Part shown: positions 34,131 through 42,068 of the stretch, in pieces
Layout: the number at the start of each line of letters is the position of its first letter
How positions within the stretch are numbered: the first letter of the stretch is position 1
Assembly: GCA_964507325.1 (NCBI GenBank)
Contig: CAZDQL010000006.1
Span: 52,474-116,473, forward strand
Reading direction: 5' to 3'
Source of the DNA: CAZDQL01 sp964507325
Lineage (GTDB): Bacteria; Planctomycetota; UBA1135; GCA-002686595
DNA length: 64,000 nt
Translations under genes and position numbers: made by a program
The notes under the pieces: generated by a model
Told to the model about the DNA's origin: nothing
Databases searched by the model: none
The model's input: the letters and a program-made list of their open reading frames with translations, nothing else

Positions 34131-36614
34131 ATGGAAACGAAGTCGGCTCACTGCACACTCGGACCGCTCCTCGGCCGCGCCTGCGTGGCTCTGATCGCCC
34201 TGGGATCCACCGCCGCTGCCCAGGAGGGGGAGTCGCGTTCGCTACCGGCTCCCGCCCGGGGATTCCTCAGCTCCAAGCCCGCGGAGACCTGGGAGGAGGG
34301 GTTGATCTGCGGCAATGGCACCCTCGGCGCCAATGTCTTCAGTCGCCCCCTGGACGAGACGATCCTCTTCACCCACGAGCGTCTCTTCCTGCCCGCGGGA
34401 TCGCCGATCCCGCCGCCGCTGCTTGCCCCGCGCCTGTTCGAGATCCGTCGCCTGATCGACCGTGGTCTGTACCGCCAAGCGACCTTCCTCGCCTTCGAGC
34501 TCTCCGATCAGGAGAGCTTCATGTACCCCGATCCCTTCGTGCCCGCCTTCGACCTCTCCATCCGAATGGAGGCCGAGGGGGAGGTCACGGACTACATGCG
34601 TGCGATGGACTTCCGGACCGGCGAGGCGACCGTGCACTGGGCCGACGACCGGGGCGTCTTCGAACGCCGCTTCTTCGTCTCCCGTGCGGACGGGGTGGCC
34701 GTCCTCTCGATAAGCGGGCCGCGGGCGCAGGCGATCGACTGTCGGCTGGAGCTCCGGCCGCGCCAGCCGAGCCCGCAACTGGATCCGAAGCTGCTCGAGC
34801 GTTCGCAGCGGGTGTTCGAGAGAGACGTCACCGACATCCAGATCGCGGCCGATGCGTCCACCCTGTCGTGGCGCAACGGCTTCGCGCGTGCGTATCCGGG
34901 CAGCATCCAGGCCCTGGAGGGTCTCGTCCACGTGACGGCGCAAGGGGGACGGAGGAGCTCGGACGGGCGCACGCTCGAGATCGAGGGCGCCGATCGCGTG
35001 CTGGCCTTCATCGACATCGGCCTGCTGTACGACCCGGACCACACGCTGCGGGAGACGATGGAGGAGAAGCTGGCCTTTCTGCCGCGCGACTACCAGGCGC
35101 TGCGGCAGCGCCACGCCCTGATTCACGGCGCGCTCTTCGACCGCATGCGCCTCGACCTGGGGAACGGGGCGAGCCATGACCTGACCACGGAAGAGCTGCT
35201 GGCCCTCACGACCGCCGAGCGTCTCGAGCCCACGCTGATCGAGAAGGAGTTCGACGCCGCTCGCTACAACATCATCTCCTGCTGCGGCGAGTTGCCGCCG
35301 AACCTGCAGGGCGTCTGGGGCGGGACCTACAGCCCCGGATGGGCCAGCGACTACACGCACAACGGGAACGTACCCTCGGCCATCGCCAGCCTGCTCATGG
35401 GCAACATGCCGGAGCTGATGCTGGCCTACACCTCGTACATCGAGTCGATCGTTCCCTACCTCGAGATCAACGCCGAGCGCATCTTCGGGGCGCGCGGCGT
35501 CGTGCTTCCCTCCAGGTCGTCGACCAACGGCTTCAACAACTCCTTCGCCCCCAGGTTCGCCGGTGCCTTCTGGGTGGGTGGCGCGGCGTGGGCGGCGCAC
35601 TTCTTCTACGACTACTACCAGTACACCGGTGACCTCGATTTCCTCTCCGAGCACGCCCTGCCCTTCATGGAGAAGGCCTGCGTCTTCTTCGAGGACTACC
35701 TTTACGAGGGGCCGGATGGGAAGTACGTCTTCTCGCCGACGCAGTCCCCGGAGAACACGCCGGGCAACACGCGCTCCCAGGGCTCGTTCAACGCCACGAT
35801 GGACGTCGCGGCGGCCCGCGAGCTCTTGCAGAACACCATCGCCGCCTCGCAACTGCTGGGCCGGAACCGCGAGCGGATTCCGCGTTGGGAGAAGATGCTC
35901 GAGAAGCTGCCCGACTACATGATCTCCGAAGAGGGGGTGGTCAAGGAGTGGCTCACTCCCGCCCTGACCGATCGGCTCAGCCACCGGCACACCTCCCAGC
36001 TGTACGCCCTGTACGACGGTCTGCCGGAGGAGATCGCGCGCGACCCGGAGCTGATGCGCGCCTTCCGTCGCATCATCGAGATCAAGCTCGACACCCACTG
36101 GAAGGAGAGCTCGGGCTTCATGTCCTTCGGCCTGGTGCAGCTCGGGCAGGCCGCCGCCAGCCTGGGCGAGGGAGAGCTCGCCTACCGCTGCCTGGTGCAC
36201 CTGGTCAACCGCTACTGGCTCTCCAACCTGGCGTCGATGCACAACCACAAGTCGCTGCTCAACATGGACATCAGCGGCGGCATGCCGGCGGTGATCATCA
36301 AGATGCTGGTGGCGTCGGAGCCCGGCCGGGTCACGCTCCTGCCGGCGCTACCCGCGGCCTGGCCCTCGGGGACGATCGAAGGGGTCCTGTGTCGCGGTCA
36401 GATCGAGATCGAGCGGCTCTTCTGGGACGAGGAGCAGATCGAGATCACCCTGACGTCGGCCGTACCGCAGGTCATCGCATTGGAGACGCCGTTCGCGATG
36501 CGCGGCATCGAAGTGACGGCGGGTAGCGGGGTGCTGCACGACACCGGACGCGCGGAGCGGCGCAAGCTCTCGCTCGAGGCGGAGCGGGAGGTCTCGCTGA
36601 AGATCCGGCGTTGA
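34131..36614 (+). CDS. GH95 family glycoside hydrolase (alpha-L-fucosidase/galactosidase type), secreted
   Basis: 827 residues from ATG 34131, where a signal peptide begins (CVALIALGSTAAAQEGE); sequence in frame upstream belongs to the preceding gene's territory. The N-terminal beta domain starts FLSSKPAETWEEGLICGNGTLGANVF. The alpha/alpha barrel shows NLQGVWGGTYSPGWASDYTHNGN, SPTQSPENTPGNTR (region of the general acid Glu), and LSHRHTSQLYALYDG, all matching the GH95 pattern. The family cleaves 1,2-alpha-L-fucose or galactose caps by inversion. It ends the TetR-headed operon and probably feeds it; a GH29 fucosidase remnant lies at the far end of the window. Confidence 0.83.
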   Translation: METKSAHCTLGPLLGRACVALIALGSTAAAQEGESRSLPAPARGFLSSKPAETWEEGLICGNGTLGANVFSRPLDETILFTHERLFLPAGSPIPPPLLAPRLFEIRRLIDRGLYRQATFLAFELSDQESFMYPDPFVPAFDLSIRMEAEGEVTDYMRAMDFRTGEATVHWADDRGVFERRFFVSRADGVAVLSISGPRAQAIDCRLELRPRQPSPQLDPKLLERSQRVFERDVTDIQIAADASTLSWRNGFARAYPGSIQALEGLVHVTAQGGRRSSDGRTLEIEGADRVLAFIDIGLLYDPDHTLRETMEEKLAFLPRDYQALRQRHALIHGALFDRMRLDLGNGASHDLTTEELLALTTAERLEPTLIEKEFDAARYNIISCCGELPPNLQGVWGGTYSPGWASDYTHNGNVPSAIASLLMGNMPELMLAYTSYIESIVPYLEINAERIFGARGVVLPSRSSTNGFNNSFAPRFAGAFWVGGAAWAAHFFYDYYQYTGDLDFLSEHALPFMEKACVFFEDYLYEGPDGKYVFSPTQSPENTPGNTRSQGSFNATMDVAAARELLQNTIAASQLLGRNRERIPRWEKMLEKLPDYMISEEGVVKEWLTPALTDRLSHRHTSQLYALYDGLPEEIARDPELMRAFRRIIEIKLDTHWKESSGFMSFGLVQLGQAAASLGEGELAYRCLVHLVNRYWLSNLASMHNHKSLLNMDISGGMPAVIIKMLVASEPGRVTLLPALPAAWPSGTIEGVLCRGQIEIERLFWDEEQIEITLTSAVPQVIALETPFAMRGIEVTAGSGVLHDTGRAERRKLSLEAEREVSLKIRR

Positions 36615-36628
36615 GGTGGGGGGCTGGC

Positions 36629-38584
36629 CTACTCGCCGTCGCGCGCGGGGGCGGTGAGGGTCACAGAGAGGACCACCTCCTTGCCCTCGCGCAAGACGGT
36701 CAGCTTGACCTCGTCTCCTGATTCTGTGGCGGAGAGCAACTCCATCCAGCCGCGGACGTCCTCGATCTGCTCGCCTTTCCACTTGACGATGCGATCGCCC
36801 TCCTGGAGCCCGGCCGCATGGGCGGGAGTGCCCTCGGTCACGCTGCCTACCAACACGCCGGGCTCGGACTCGTCACCGAATTCGGGACGGACGCCGAAGC
36901 GTACCCGGAAGCCACCGCGACCCTGCGGGCCCTCGTCCCCCCGCGGCCGATCCCCAGCCGTGCGGCGCGAGCGACGCGGCATCTCCTTGAACTCGAAGCG
37001 CTCCGGGTGCGTCGCCAGCCCGAGGAGGATCTGCTCGAAGAGGTCGATGGTGCGCACGGCGCCGACGCGATTGATGAGGGAGCTCACGTCGCGCGGCGTG
37101 TGGTAGTCGCCGTGGAAGTTCGCGATGATGCCGCACAGAACCGGGATCTTCTGCTGGTAGAAGCTCGCGTGGTCGCTGCCCCCCATCATGTTCTCGGGTT
37201 GGACGATGGTGAGCGGCGATGCCTCGAAGTAGGGCTGTAGCCACTCCTTCAGGCCACTGCCGGTCTGGGTCCCGTGGACGCCCAGTCGGCCATCCACGAT
37301 GCGTCCGATCATGTCGAAGTTGACCATCGTGGTGACTTGCTCGGAGGGCACGATGGGGTTGTTCGCCAGGTGGCGCGAGCCGACCAGTCCCGACTCCTCG
37401 GCGCTGAAGCACACGAAGAGGATCGAGCGTGCGTCGGTGTCGGGTGGCAGATCGTCGTAGGCCTTGCGCAGTCGATCGGCGAGCATGATTACCGCTACGC
37501 TGCCGCTGGCGTTGTCGTCGGCACCCGGGTGCAGCTCCCCGGAGCTTCGGGAGCCGAACTCGCCCATGCCGATGTGATCGAGGTGCGCGCCGGTCACGAT
37601 GTACTCCTCGGCCAGGGCGCCCCGACCCCGCAGCACGCCGCCGACGTTCTCCGCGTAGAGCTGTCTGCGCTCGAGCTCGACCTGCACGCGGACTTTGCCG
37701 CCGAGGGTCACGAGGCCGCCCTGCTCGTCAGCCTGCTTGCGCAGCTCGAGGAGCGAAGGACCGTCGCGCGCGACGCTGGCGACGAGCTCCGCCGCCGCCT
37801 GGCTTGCCATGTTGACCACCGGTACGTCGAGACGCGAACGGCCCCCGCGCAGCTCCACCAGCTCGTCCACGCTCTCGTCGTCGGCGCCGGGGGTGTTCAC
37901 CACGATGACCGCGGCGGGATGGTAGCGTTCGACGGCGCGCAGCTTCGACGTGTAGCCGCTGCGCATCGACCAGGGACCGCGCGTGCTCCACTTGCTCTTG
38001 CCCTCCTCGTCCATCGGTTCGAATCGCAGCATCAGGGCGATCTTCCCGGTGAGGTCATCTCCCTCCGCGTAGGTGGCATAGCCGTCCTTGCCGCGACGGA
38101 TCGAGTAGCCGACGAAGACGAGCTCGCCGGTCGCGTCCCCCGTGGCGCCGTAGCTCATCGCGGTGAAGTCGGTCCCGGACACGAGGGTCGGGCCGCCGTC
38201 GACCGAGAGGGTCTCGGAGCTCAGCTCGAGGCGGCCGGAGAGGGGAAAGGGCTGACGCCAGCTGGACGCGCTCTCGCCGCGGGCGGGGGCCTCTTCGCTC
38301 GGAGGAAACGCGGGCTCGAGCCCGGCCTGTCGGAGGTGGAACTCGATGTACTCCTTCGCGATCTCCATTCCCCGCGAGCCTGGCAGGCGCCCCTGCATGA
38401 AGGGGCTCGCCAGCACCACGATGTGGTCGTTGAAGACGCGCACCTCTGGGGACGAGGCCTGGAGCGCGGAGGCGATCGGCGACGCAGCGGCCGCCTCGGG
38501 GACGGACGCCTCCTGCGCACGGGTCTGCACGGGGAGGAGGAACGCGAAGAGAACGGCAGCGACGCGGGGGGCAAAGAGCTTCAT
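36629..38584 (-). CDS. M28 family aminopeptidase with C-terminal PDZ domain, secreted
   Basis: 651 residues from ATG 38584. The frame is open a little further (to 38644), but a -10 box at 38643-38648 on this strand makes the internal ATG, followed by a signal peptide (MKLFAPRVAAVLFAFLLPVQ), the likely start. A PA (protease-associated) insert (about 200-300) precedes the di-zinc core: GAHLDHIGMGEFG, HPGADDNASGSVAVIMLAD, FSAEESGLVGSRH, VNFDMIGR, and GGSDHASF..VHADYHT-like GDYHTPRDV. Residues ~560-651 form a PDZ domain (GVLVGSVTEGTPAHAAGLQEGD). It would remove N-terminal residues from peptides in the periplasm or outside. It faces away from the sugar operon, with tail-to-tail spacing of 14 bases. 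Confidence 0.9.
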   Translation of the reverse strand: MKLFAPRVAAVLFAFLLPVQTRAQEASVPEAAAASPIASALQASSPEVRVFNDHIVVLASPFMQGRLPGSRGMEIAKEYIEFHLRQAGLEPAFPPSEEAPARGESASSWRQPFPLSGRLELSSETLSVDGGPTLVSGTDFTAMSYGATGDATGELVFVGYSIRRGKDGYATYAEGDDLTGKIALMLRFEPMDEEGKSKWSTRGPWSMRSGYTSKLRAVERYHPAAVIVVNTPGADDESVDELVELRGGRSRLDVPVVNMASQAAAELVASVARDGPSLLELRKQADEQGGLVTLGGKVRVQVELERRQLYAENVGGVLRGRGALAEEYIVTGAHLDHIGMGEFGSRSSGELHPGADDNASGSVAVIMLADRLRKAYDDLPPDTDARSILFVCFSAEESGLVGSRHLANNPIVPSEQVTTMVNFDMIGRIVDGRLGVHGTQTGSGLKEWLQPYFEASPLTIVQPENMMGGSDHASFYQQKIPVLCGIIANFHGDYHTPRDVSSLINRVGAVRTIDLFEQILLGLATHPERFEFKEMPRRSRRTAGDRPRGDEGPQGRGGFRVRFGVRPEFGDESEPGVLVGSVTEGTPAHAAGLQEGDRIVKWKGEQIEDVRGWMELLSATESGDEVKLTVLREGKEVVLSVTLTAPARDGE

Positions 38585-38642
38585 GACCGGGGACCGCTGG
38601 TGTGTGGGGGAGTCGAGGTCGCCTGATGGAGGGGTGGAGAGC

Positions 38643-38648
38643 ACTATA
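38643..38648 (-). promoter_or_regulatory. -10 element (TATAGT) of the M28 peptidase gene
   Basis: Minus-strand TATAGT inside AGTATAGTGC, a ten-base string shared exactly with the PadR promoter. Transcription would start near 38636, about 50 bases before the ATG. No convincing -35 box is seen. Confidence 0.4.
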
Positions 38649-38874
38649 CTCCCGAGCGTCGAGGGGATCCCTGCGTTCGGTGTGGCGAGGCTCTGACTTT
38701 ACCTTCGTTCACACAGTCCTTTCGGGCGTGCGCGCCGATGCGCCATTTCCTGCTCCCCGCCGTCGTGGCTCTGGTTGGGACTGAGGAGTGAATTCCCCGA
38801 CGTACGCTTCTCGCGCGCGGTGCGCGACGGAGCTCGTTGAGATCCCAGTCGCGACGGTCAGTGGCTGATACCCG

Positions 38875-39189
38875 CTACGGCCCCACGAGACGTGCGCCCG
38901 CCTCCACTGCCCCCTCGGCGTCGGCTGCCGAACCGTCGGCCCTGACCTTGCGCCACAGATCGGAGAGCGAATGGAACGGGCCGCCACCCACCAGCGTCGG
39001 GACGGGACGGCTGGAAGCTCGGATCGAGTCCACGACCCGGGCGGTGGCGCCCAGGTGCAGTCCGAGGCCCGTCGAGAGGGCCACGAGGTCGGCCTGGAGG
39101 TCCTCGATCCCGCGCACCAGATCCTCGGCGGGGGTGTCGGCGCTCAGGAAGAGGGCGCGCCAGCCGGCCATCTCGAAGCGGTTCGCCAC
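38875..39189 (-). pseudogene. Truncated cobalamin (B12)-binding domain remnant
   Basis: About 104 codons matching the C-terminal part of B12-binding domains as found in MerR-type or corrinoid-dependent regulators: ELVANRFEMAGWRALFLSADTP, LVRGIEDLQADLVALSTGLGLH, VPTLVGGGPF and VRADGSAADAEGAVEAGARLVG. Upstream the reading frame runs into GGGGETKGEL, where the ligand histidine and its G-x-H-x-x-G context would be expected; the histidine is absent (E-T-K-G). No DNA-binding or photosensory N-terminal domain precedes it, because the nitroreductase gene ends at 39252. It is therefore probably a decayed fragment. A GTG at 39189 could start a short protein, but there is no ribosome binding site. Confidence 0.55.
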
Positions 39190-39251
39190 GAGCTCGCCCT
39201 TCGTTTCGCCCCCTCCACCGGCTCGGATGCGGGGTCCCCGGGGTTCTCCCG

Positions 39252-39854
39252 TCAGAGGGCGAAGGGATCGCCGAAACGGCCGTGGAAGGCGATCGCGCTC
39301 AGGTCGAGGCGCTGGCGTGGCAGGGCGTCACGCTGACGCAGGCCTTCCGGGAGGTCCTCGGGGTCAGCGGGGTGGCCGATCGCGACCATCACGAGTGGCT
39401 CGTAGGGCTCCGGAATGCCGAGTCGCTCGCGAGCCCGCTCGGGATCGAAGCCGCCCATCTGGTGCACGATCAGGCCCATCGACTGGGCCTGCAGGGTCAG
39501 CGAGGTGATCGCCTGACCGCAGTCGTACGTGGCGTGCCGGTTGGGCTCTCCACTGCGCGTGAAGACGCGCTTGGCGCAGACGAGGAGCAAGAGGTCGGCC
39601 CTCGAGCACCACTCCAGGTTGGCGGGCACGATGCTCTCCTCGAGCGCGGCGCGCGCATCCCCGTCGCTGCGCTGCGCGAGGATCAGGCGCCAGGGCTGCT
39701 CGTTGTAGCTCGAGGGGGCCCAGCGGGCCGCCTCGAGCAGGCTTCCCACCTGTTCCGGCTCGACGGGCCGCTCGTCGAAGCCGACGGGGCTCCAGCGCTC
39801 CACCAGCAGATGGTACATCGGATAGGTGGTCTTGGCGGGCTTCGACTTGTTCAT
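39252..39854 (-). CDS. Nitroreductase family protein (FMN oxidoreductase)
   Basis: 200-residue flavin oxidoreductase. Family elements are RWSPVGFDERPVEPEQVGSLLEAARWAPSSYNEQPWR (the FMN-phosphate and ring-binding start, split here: RWSPVGFDERP and RWAPSSYNEQPWR), ATYDCGQAITSLTLQAQSMGL, and PEPYEPLVMVAIGHP. GAGGAGG lies five bases before the ATG. It uses NAD(P)H to reduce quinones, nitro groups or similar. It follows the pirin gene by ten bases, so the two are co-transcribed; both are frequent partners in responses to redox-active small molecules. Confidence 0.9.
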   Translation of the reverse strand: MNKSKPAKTTYPMYHLLVERWSPVGFDERPVEPEQVGSLLEAARWAPSSYNEQPWRLILAQRSDGDARAALEESIVPANLEWCSRADLLLLVCAKRVFTRSGEPNRHATYDCGQAITSLTLQAQSMGLIVHQMGGFDPERARERLGIPEPYEPLVMVAIGHPADPEDLPEGLRQRDALPRQRLDLSAIAFHGRFGDPFAL

Positions 39855-39864
39855 CGTGTCCTCC

Positions 39865-40563
39865 TCAGCGCAGGTCGAACAACAGGAACTCGGCGTCCCG
39901 GTCGGCGACGATGGTCAACCGACTCTCGTCCTGAACGGCCGCACCATCGCCTGGGCCCAGCGCGGTGCCGTTCACGCGCAGCGTCCCGCGGGCGACCTGC
40001 AGCCAGGCGCGTCGCCCGTCCGCCAAGGTGTGCTCCAGCGCGGCACGTGAGTCCAAGAGCGCCGCATACACCTTGGCATCCTGCCCGATGCGCAGGCTGC
40101 CCTCGGCGGCGTCCCCGGAGGCGACCAGACACAGCCGGTTGTGGCGCTCCTCGACGGGGAAGTGTCGCTGGCTGTAGCCCGGTTCCGTGCCGTTCTCGGT
40201 AGGCAGGATCCAGATCTGGAGCAGCTCGCACGTTGCGCTGCAGTCGGGGTTCACCTCGCTGTGCCGGATGCCGCGACCGGCGGACATGGCCTGCACGTCC
40301 CCCGGGAGCATCTCGAAGCGGTTGCCCTCGCTGTCGGAATGCGCCAGCCGGCCCTCGAGCAGGTAGGTGACGATCTCCATGTTCTCGTGGCCGTGCTCCT
40401 GGAAACCGCTGTCGGGTGCCACGCGGTCCTGGTTGATGACGCGCAGGTCCGAGAACCCCAGGTGGTTGGGGTCGAAATAGTCTGCGAAGGAGAAGCTGAA
40501 CCAGGTGTCGAGCCAGTCGTGCTCGGCGTATCCTCGCTCCTCGGCCTTGCGAATGCGGATCAT
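39865..40563 (-). CDS. Pirin family protein (bicupin)
   Basis: 232-residue bicupin of the pirin/YhaK type. The N-terminal cupin is typical: MIRIRKAEERG, DTWFSFSFADYFDPNHLGFSDLRVINQDRVAP, then the metal-binding GFQEHGHENMEIVTYLLEG (His, His, Glu) and MSAGRGIRHSEVN (His); only parts are quoted. YhaK-like pirins can oxidise flavonols such as quercetin or sense redox state. GGAG precedes the ATG by about ten bases. First gene of a two-gene unit with the nitroreductase; divergent from the selenoprotein gene, all three being redox proteins. Confidence 0.9.
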   Translation of the reverse strand: MIRIRKAEERGYAEHDWLDTWFSFSFADYFDPNHLGFSDLRVINQDRVAPDSGFQEHGHENMEIVTYLLEGRLAHSDSEGNRFEMLPGDVQAMSAGRGIRHSEVNPDCSATCELLQIWILPTENGTEPGYSQRHFPVEERHNRLCLVASGDAAEGSLRIGQDAKVYAALLDSRAALEHTLADGRRAWLQVARGTLRVNGTALGPGDGAAVQDESRLTIVADRDAEFLLFDLR

Positions 40564-40777
40564 GGGGGATGTCTCCTTCGATGGGTGACTAGTGGAACGT
40601 CGCGACGGACGTTCAAGGCCTTCACTGGAGCTACGTGGCGGCGATCCTCACCCCTCCCCATACGCGGGAGCCGGCCTCACGGATGCATCCGCGTGGCAAT
40701 CCAGGGCGAACGGGGAGATGATGGGCGCCTTGACACGCGCGCCGTGACGCCCCAAGAACACCTGCTGCCGAACGAAG

Positions 40778-41347
40778 ATGACAACCACCCGTACCCGCTT
40801 GGACAGCCCGCTCCTCGACCTTGCGGTCCAGGGCCGCAACCTCCTCGGTCCGGCGCTCGGCGACAACCTCGCCGCTGGGCCGACCCTGATCGCCTTCCTA
40901 CGCCACCTCGGCTGAACCTTCTGCCGGCGCGACGTCGAGGAGCTGCGCCAGCGCTCGCTGAGGGACGACTTCCCTGCGATCCTGCTGGTGCACATGGGTT
41001 CCCCCGCAGAGGGTGACCGCTTCTTCGACGAGCGCTGGCCGGAGGCGCGTGCCGTCTCGGACGAGAGAAAAGCGCTCTACGCAGCCTTCGGTCTCACCCG
41101 CGGGTCGATCGGTCAGGTCGCCGGCCCGCGGGTATGGCTGCCGGGGCTGAAGGCGATCCTGAGGCACGGCCTGGGCAAGCCGGTGGGGGATCCGCTGATG
41201 CTCTCGGGGTGGTTCCTCGTCGCAGGCGACGGGGTCGCCTGGGAGCAGCGCCACGCCGACTCCGCGGAGGAGCGTCGGTACGGGGAGCTCGACCGGGCGT
41301 TTCGGGTGGCGCTCGAAGGGCGCACACCCCCAGGCTCAGAAGACTGA
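40778..41347 (+). CDS. Peroxiredoxin-like selenoprotein (AhpC/TSA_2 / SelL-related type), Sec encoded by in-frame TGA at 40913-40915
   Basis: Reading through one TGA gives a continuous 189-residue thioredoxin-fold protein: start MTTTRTRLDSPLLDLAVQG, strand and active site TLIAFLRHLG-U-TFCRRDVEEL, then LLVHMGSPAEGDRFF, YAAFGLTRGSIGQV and PVGDPLMLSGWFLVAGDG. This matches the family's strand-helix order and its FLRHxGCTFCR active site, with TGA precisely at the first Cys, making a U-x-x-C redox motif (Sec46, Cys49). The frame is open on both sides for full domain length, there is no other stop, and substitutions downstream look conserved, which argues against simple decay. A hairpin that could serve as bacterial SECIS lies at 40922-40953. 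Incorporation needs SelA, SelB and SelC, not in this window. Likely a thiol or peroxide oxidoreductase. Confidence 0.75.
40922..40953 (+). promoter_or_regulatory. Candidate bacterial SECIS hairpin
   Basis: Six bases after the TGA the RNA can pair GGCGC (40926-40930) with GCGCC (40945-40949), extended past a C/A mismatch by three more pairs (40922-40924 with 40951-40953). The apical loop of 12-14 bases begins with G, and its distance from the TGA (about 15 bases) suits bacterial SECIS elements, which lie within the coding region. Confidence 0.45.
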
Positions 41348-41652
41348 ACTGCCCCCCTTCGATGTGCTTCCCGGCAGGGAAGTCGCCGTAAACCGATTGC
41401 CACCAGGGACTTGGACTGCCCGGCTCTGGACGCAGGCCCTGCGGAGGGCTCACGACTCGGGGCCGCGTAGAAGTGCTTCGCGGCGCGGCCTGCAAGTGGG
41501 GTCGAACAAGCGAATCGGGAAGTCGGCGGCCGAGAGGCCCACGGAAGGGGGGCAGTTCGGTAGGTCCCGAGGGGGGTGGCGCCGCCCACGACGCACGAGG
41601 TTTTCACATCCACCCGATGGCCCACCCCGAATCCATGGCCTACAGGACCATC
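41348..41652. other. Region without recognised gene
   Basis: About 300 bases after the selenoprotein stop with no convincing coding frame. It contains a six-base hairpin GCCGCG/CGCGGC (41462-41467 with 41479-41484) and G-rich tracts around 41550. A transcript leader or small RNA is possible; no known RNA family was recognised. Confidence 0.4.
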
Positions 41653-41687
41653 CCGGCCGCCGCTGACGAGCACGACGGCCGGTTTTT
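41653..41687 (+). terminator. Intrinsic terminator or attenuator
   Basis: Perfect seven-base stem CCGGCCG (41653-41659) with CGGCCGG (41676-41682), 16-base loop, followed at once by TTTTT. It sits 30 bases before the start of the 116-residue gene, so it either ends the selenoprotein transcript or attenuates the gene that follows. It is the only hairpin with a T-run that I noticed in the window. Confidence 0.55.
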
Positions 41688-41717
41688 CGAATTCAACGAG
41701 CCCATAGAGGAATCGCC

Positions 41718-42068
41718 GTGCTCAACGAAGGAATTGTAAACAACGACGCCAGCACCTTGGTCAAGTCCGAGATGGTCCGCCAGCTCCGGCGGCTGGGAAA
41801 GACCACCCCCGAGCTCTGGGAGGCCGCCACCTTCGAGGCTCTGACCGGCGGCACACGCGAGCAGATCGACTGGGACGTCGAGGACAACCAGGCCGGCTAC
41901 TATCTCTGGATCAAGGGCTTCGACGCCCTGGTGAACGAGCTGGTGGACGACGGGTACGCGCTGATCGACTCCGTCGAAGGAACGGAGGAGAAGACGATCC
42001 GCCTGGGAGAGGTGGCGGAGGAGGGGATCGAGTACAGCCAGCTGGTCTATCCGGACCCGCAGGCCTGA
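41718..42068 (+). CDS. Hypothetical acidic 116-residue protein
   Basis: Small acidic cytoplasmic protein from a GTG at 41718, with GAGGA six bases upstream. It has no signal or membrane segment. Sequence features: a helical start (STLVKSEMVRQLRRLGKTTPELWEAATFEAL), an acidic central part (DWDVEDNQAGYYLWIKGFDALVNELVDDGYALID) and an acidic end. I do not recognise the family. The transcript would pass a terminator-like hairpin just before the gene. Its last 22 bases overlap the convergent kinase-M23-aminotransferase gene. Confidence 0.6.
   Translation: MLNEGIVNNDASTLVKSEMVRQLRRLGKTTPELWEAATFEALTGGTREQIDWDVEDNQAGYYLWIKGFDALVNELVDDGYALIDSVEGTEEKTIRLGEVAEEGIEYSQLVYPDPQA

Noticed and set aside
40913..40915. 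TGA read as an ordinary nonsense mutation in a pseudogene
   Set aside because: Not excluded, but less likely: it coincides with the redox Cys, and both flanks stay intact with no other lesion.
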